64,000 nucleotides of DNA from Rhodospirillaceae bacterium. Its GTDB lineage: Bacteria; Pseudomonadota; Alphaproteobacteria; SHVP01. The translations under genes were made by a program, and so were the position numbers. Position 1 is the stretch's first letter, and every line of letters begins with the position of its first letter. Positions 60,189 through 64,000 of this stretch are shown piece after piece. The stretch is taken from assembly GCA_002722055.1 (NCBI GenBank), contig PBKD01000012.1, positions 1-64,000 of the forward strand, given 5' to 3'. The notes under the pieces were generated by a model. The model ran no database searches, was not told the origin of the DNA, and worked only from the letters and a program-made list of their open reading frames with translations.

Positions 60189-60263
60189 AATAAAAAATAA
60201 TTTAGCTTGTATAAAAAATCATTTTATGAGAGTTTTATAAATATTTGTTGTGAGAGAATTTTT

Positions 60264-62918
60264 ATGGTCAGCGTCAGAGATATACGTTCTAAGTTTCTGG
60301 AATATTTTAATAAAAATGGGCATGAAATAGTTAATTCAAGCTCATTAGTACCTCAAAATGATCCATCTTTACTGTTTACTAATTCTGGAATGGTACAATT
60401 TAAAAATGTATTTACTGGTTCAGAAGTAAGAGAATATAATAGAGCTGTAACCACTCAAAAGTGTGTTAGAGCGGGAGGTAAACATAATGATCTGGATAAT
60501 GTCGGTTATACAACAAGACATCATACCTTCTTTGAGATGCTGGGTAATTTTTCTTTTGGTGATTATTTCAAGGATGAAGCTATTGAATTAGCATGGAATT
60601 TAATTACTAAGGAATATGATTTATCTAAAGAAAAATTATTGATAACAATTTTTGATGAAGACGATGAATCAGAAGATATTTGGAAAAAAATTTCAGGATT
60701 TGACGACTCAAAAATTATTAAAATTAAAAGTGATGATAATTTCTGGCGAATGGGTGAATTTGGTCCATGTGGACCATGTTCAGAGATTTTTTTTGATCAT
60801 GGTGATAAAGTTTTTGGAGGACCACCTGGTTCTAAAGATGAGAATGGAGATAGGTTTGTAGAAATTTGGAATTTAGTTTTTATGCAATATGAGGAAAAGA
60901 ATGATGGAAGGGTGTTATTGCCTAAACCATCAATAGATACAGGAATGGGTTTAGAGAGAATATCTGCTATTTTACAAGGGAAGACAGATAATTATGAAAT
61001 TGATTTAATTAAAAAAATTATTCTTAAAAGTTCAGAACTATCTAATTCACCTGTGAATAGAGATAAAAAAGTATCACATAGGGTTATAGCTGACCATCTA
61101 AGATCAACTTCATTTTTAATTGCTGACGGAGTAATGCCTTCAAACGAAGGAAGAGGCTATGTTTTAAGGCGTATAATGCGTAGAGCAATGAGACATGTTC
61201 ATATTATTGGTGTTAAAGATCCATTTATTTACAAACTAGTACCTATTTTAGTTTCAGAGATGGGAGACATTTTTCCAGAATTGAAAAGAGCTGAAGATTC
61301 AATCAAAAAAATTATTAAGAAAGAGGAGCAACAATTTAACCTGACATTAGAAAGAGGACTGAACATCCTAGAAGATGAATTGAATAATTTAAGTCAAGGA
61401 AATGTACTCCCAGGCGAAATAGCATTTAAGCTTTACGATACATATGGTTTTCCTCTAGATTTAACTCAAGACGCTCTTAAACCAAAAGGTTTAAAAGTTG
61501 ATTTAGAATCATTTAATACTCACATGAAAAAGCAAAAGGAAGTAGCTAGAGCATCATGGAAAGGTTCAGGAGATAAAACTCATGAGGAAATATGGTTTAA
61601 AGTTAAAGATAAAATTGGTTCAACAATATTTTCTGGATATGAGGAAATTCAATCTGATGGAGAAGTACTAGCTATACTTATTGATAGAAAAGAAAATAAA
61701 AAAGCTAGTGTAGGTGATAAAGTAGATTTGATTTTAAATAATACGCCATTCTATGGAGAATCAGGTGGTCAGATTGGTGATATTGGTGAAATAAAAACTA
61801 AAAATAATTGTGTTGTTGATGTAGAAGACACAATTAAGATTTTGGATAATTTATATATACATAAATGTATAATTAGGAATGGGGAATTGATATTAGGTGA
61901 TATGGTAACTTCTTATGTTAATAAAAAGAGACGTTTAAATTTAGCAGCTAATCATTCAGCGACACATTTACTTCATTCTGCATTGAGAAAAGTTTTAGGT
62001 AGCCATGTAAATCAAAAAGGTTCATTAGTTACTGATGATAAATTAAGATTTGATATCAGTCATCCAAATCAAATTTCCTTTCAAGAAATAATTAAAATTG
62101 AAAATATCGTAAATCACGAGATAAGATCAAACCAGTTAGTAAATACTGATACTATGGATTATGATAAGGCATTTAAATCAGGTGCTTTAGCACTATTTGG
62201 AGAGAAATATAGTGATAAAGTTAGAGTTGTTACAATGGGAAATAAAAATTCTGATGGTGAATATTATTCTTCAGAATTATGTGGAGGAACCCATGTTACA
62301 AGAACTGGAGATATAGGTTTTTTTAAAATAATTAATGAAAGCTCCGTATCATCAGGTGTTAGAAGAATTGAAGCTTTGACAGGAGAAAAAGCAATTGTGG
62401 CAATCCAAAAAGATCAAAACATAATATTAGATATTTCAAATGAACTTAAAACCTCAAAGATAGGAATAAAAAGTAAAATATCGCATATTATTAAACAAAA
62501 AAAAGAACTTGAAGATAAAATATCAAAATTAAAAATTGAGAAATTAAAAATTAATGATGACGAAAATGAATTTATAAGAAAAATAAATAGTTTAAATTTC
62601 TATAATAGAAAATTAATAAATGTAAATTCAGGAGAAATTAGAAATATTGTTGATAATGCTAAAAAATTAATTCAATCTGGTGTTGTTTTAGTTTTTAATA
62701 TCAATGAAGATAAAGTTTCTCTTGTAGTTGGTGTAACTAGTGATTTATCAAAAAAAATCAATGCAGTAGAAATAGCAAAGATTGCTTCTGCAAATGTTGG
62801 GGGCAAAGGTGGTGGTGGAAGATCAGATTTTGCCCAGGCTGGTGGTACACAAATAAACAAAATCGATGAAACAGTTATCTTAGTCGAAAAAGAAATATAT
62901 AAAATAATTAATAGGTAA
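60264..62918 (+). CDS. alaS: AlaS, alanyl-tRNA synthetase
   Basis: From the ATG at 60264 (GAGAG 7 bases upstream) the enzyme is 884 residues, usual for AlaS. The N-terminal MVSVRDIRSKFLEYFNKNGHE, the class II catalytic core with KCVRAGGKHNDLDNVGYTTRHHTFFEMLGNFSFGDYF, editing motifs NHSATHLLHSALRKVLG and ELCGGTHVTRTGD, and the C-Ala GGKGGGGRSDFAQAGG are all present. A longer open frame upstream overlaps the recA terminator and is not coding. Confidence 0.98.
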   Translation: MVSVRDIRSKFLEYFNKNGHEIVNSSSLVPQNDPSLLFTNSGMVQFKNVFTGSEVREYNRAVTTQKCVRAGGKHNDLDNVGYTTRHHTFFEMLGNFSFGDYFKDEAIELAWNLITKEYDLSKEKLLITIFDEDDESEDIWKKISGFDDSKIIKIKSDDNFWRMGEFGPCGPCSEIFFDHGDKVFGGPPGSKDENGDRFVEIWNLVFMQYEEKNDGRVLLPKPSIDTGMGLERISAILQGKTDNYEIDLIKKIILKSSELSNSPVNRDKKVSHRVIADHLRSTSFLIADGVMPSNEGRGYVLRRIMRRAMRHVHIIGVKDPFIYKLVPILVSEMGDIFPELKRAEDSIKKIIKKEEQQFNLTLERGLNILEDELNNLSQGNVLPGEIAFKLYDTYGFPLDLTQDALKPKGLKVDLESFNTHMKKQKEVARASWKGSGDKTHEEIWFKVKDKIGSTIFSGYEEIQSDGEVLAILIDRKENKKASVGDKVDLILNNTPFYGESGGQIGDIGEIKTKNNCVVDVEDTIKILDNLYIHKCIIRNGELILGDMVTSYVNKKRRLNLAANHSATHLLHSALRKVLGSHVNQKGSLVTDDKLRFDISHPNQISFQEIIKIENIVNHEIRSNQLVNTDTMDYDKAFKSGALALFGEKYSDKVRVVTMGNKNSDGEYYSSELCGGTHVTRTGDIGFFKIINESSVSSGVRRIEALTGEKAIVAIQKDQNIILDISNELKTSKIGIKSKISHIIKQKKELEDKISKLKIEKLKINDDENEFIRKINSLNFYNRKLINVNSGEIRNIVDNAKKLIQSGVVLVFNINEDKVSLVVGVTSDLSKKINAVEIAKIASANVGGKGGGGRSDFAQAGGTQINKIDETVILVEKEIYKIINR

Positions 62919-62957
62919 TATTATTTTTAATTATAAAGTTAATAATTTTTAAAAATA

Positions 62958-64000
62958 TTAAACCATTTCTTTTTTTAGATCGTTATTAAGTTTATTAAGA
63001 AATTCTTTTGTTGTTAACCATTTTTGATTTGGGCCAACAAGTAAAGCAAGGTCTTTTGTCATATAACCTTTCTCAACCGTACTAATACATACATTTTCAA
63101 GAGTATTAGAGAAATTTTCTAGTTCAATATTACTATCTTTTTTTGCTCTATGCATAAGCCCCCTTGTCCAAGCAAAAATTGATGCTATTGGGTTAGTTGA
63201 GGTCTCTTCACCTTTCTGATGCATGCGGTAATGCCTAGTAACAGTACCATGAGCTGCTTCTGCTTCAACAGTATCTCCATCAGGTGTCATCAAAACTGAG
63301 GTCATTAAACCCAATGAACCAAAACCTTGAGCTACTGTATCTGATTGAACATCTCCATCGTAATTTTTACAAGCCCATACAAATTTACCATTCCATTTTA
63401 AAGCACATGCTACCATATCATCAATTAACCTATGTTCATATGTTATACCTAGATCTTGAAACTTATCTTTAAACTCACTTTCATAAATTTCAGCAAATAA
63501 ATCTTTAAATCTACCATCATATATTTTTAAAATTGTATTTTTCGTTGACATATATACTGGCCATTTTCTTAGCAGACCATAGTTCATACAAGCTCGAGCG
63601 AAACCTTTAATTGAATCATCTAGGTTATACATTGATAATGCAATTCCTGAACTAGGAAAATCAAAAACCTCTTTTTCGAAAGAGTGATCTTTATCTTCAC
63701 CTTCAAAAATAATTTTAAGTTTTCCTTTGCCATTAACTTTTATATCAGTTGCTCTGTATTGATCACCAAATGCATGTCTGCCAATAATTATTGGATCCGT
63801 CCACCCTGGAACAAGTCTAGGAATATTTTTACATATTATTGGTTCTCTAAATACTGTTCCACCCAAAATATTTCTTATTGTTCCATTTGGTGAACGCCAC
63901 ATCTCCTTAAGTTTGAACTCTTCAACTCTATCTTCATCTGGTGTGATTGTTGCACATTTAATACCAACTCCTATTTTTTTAATGGCTTCTGCAGAGTCAA
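62958..64000 (-). CDS. icd: NADP-dependent isocitrate dehydrogenase, 5' end cut by window edge
   Basis: The minus-strand frame is open from the right edge to a stop at 62958-62960 (about 347 codons), so the first roughly 58 residues are missing. Visible motifs are [97 protein letters not shown] and [31 protein letters not shown], the standard substrate- and NADP-binding parts of the mitochondrial-type (homodimeric) IDH. It converts isocitrate to 2-oxoglutarate in the TCA cycle. It converges on alaS (39 bp). Confidence 0.97.
   Translation of the reverse strand, partial: DSAEAIKKIGVGIKCATITPDEDRVEEFKLKEMWRSPNGTIRNILGGTVFREPIICKNIPRLVPGWTDPIIIGRHAFGDQYRATDIKVNGKGKLKIIFEGEDKDHSFEKEVFDFPSSGIALSMYNLDDSIKGFARACMNYGLLRKWPVYMSTKNTILKIYDGRFKDLFAEIYESEFKDKFQDLGITYEHRLIDDMVACALKWNGKFVWACKNYDGDVQSDTVAQGFGSLGLMTSVLMTPDGDTVEAEAAHGTVTRHYRMHQKGEETSTNPIASIFAWTRGLMHRAKKDSNIELENFSNTLENVCISTVEKGYMTKDLALLVGPNQKWLTTKEFLNKLNNDLKKEMV

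Noticed and set aside
60207-60263. 19-codon extension of AlaS
   Set aside because: It follows right after the recA terminator, lacks AlaS similarity, and a good SD precedes the ATG at 60264.
1-64000. tRNA, rRNA, insertion sequences, prophage or integron features
   Set aside because: I looked in all intergenic stretches and saw no tRNA-like cloverleaf, transposase, integrase or terminal repeats; short structured RNAs could still be missed by eye.

Overview
The window is AT-rich chromosomal DNA from an alphaproteobacterium, most likely a low-GC marine lineage. Lineage evidence is gene content: FlbT, FlaF and FliX (flagellar regulators essentially confined to Alphaproteobacteria), the order flgB-flgC-fliE-fliQ-fliR-flhB, fliX-dksA-flgHAGF-fliLM-motE, and a recA-alaS-icd block. 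No tRNA, rRNA, insertion sequence, phage gene or CRISPR array was seen.

Region 1 (1-5.5 kb): the 3' part of a very large secreted repeat protein (36-bp tandem repeats, two VCBS-type domains, a ThuA-like domain, Ca-binding loops) followed by a TolC-family outer-membrane protein with an unusual basic, Asn/Lys-rich tail; together they suggest type I secretion. Region 2 (5.5-19.2 kb): metabolic genes. A minus-strand run encodes acyl-CoA dehydrogenase, class III CoA-transferase, an SDR protein lacking the usual Tyr/Lys pair, an allantoinase-like NodB deacetylase, an MmgE/PrpD protein, an HxlR regulator, a methyltransferase and a flavodoxin-fold quinone reductase. It is followed by a histone-H1-like protein, two tail-to-tail GMC oxidoreductases, and an amidase preceded by a tiny possible partner subunit.

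Region 3 (19.2-35.2 kb) is the most interesting. A FlaEY-like beta-propeller protein with a good sigma-54 promoter is divergent from twelve tightly packed genes: a nucleotidyltransferase-PfkB kinase fusion in the reverse order of HldE, a GmhA-like isomerase, an epimerase, a HAD phosphatase, an APH-like kinase, a split transketolase, the two 'sporadic carbohydrate cluster' proteins (2OG-Fe(II) oxygenase and LIC12192 family), two methyltransferases and an RmlD-like reductase. Transketolase makes sedoheptulose 7-phosphate, so the set reads as a self-contained route to a modified nucleotide-heptose. It ends at a 974-residue TPR/GT41 (OGT/SPINDLY-type) glycosyltransferase lying head-to-head with the first flagellin. 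My main hypothesis is a dedicated flagellin glycosylation island.

Region 4 (35.4-58.9 kb): three short flagellins with two flbT and two flaF copies, then the rod, ring, switch and export genes. Flagellins 1 and 2, flgI, flgF and the FlaEY-like gene carry GG-N10-GC sigma-54 promoter elements. Flagellin 2 has two tandem hairpins in its leader, a plausible target for post-transcriptional control by FlbT. Region 5 (59-64 kb): recA with a LexA-like box and a clear terminator, alaS, and the 3' part of icd running off the right edge.
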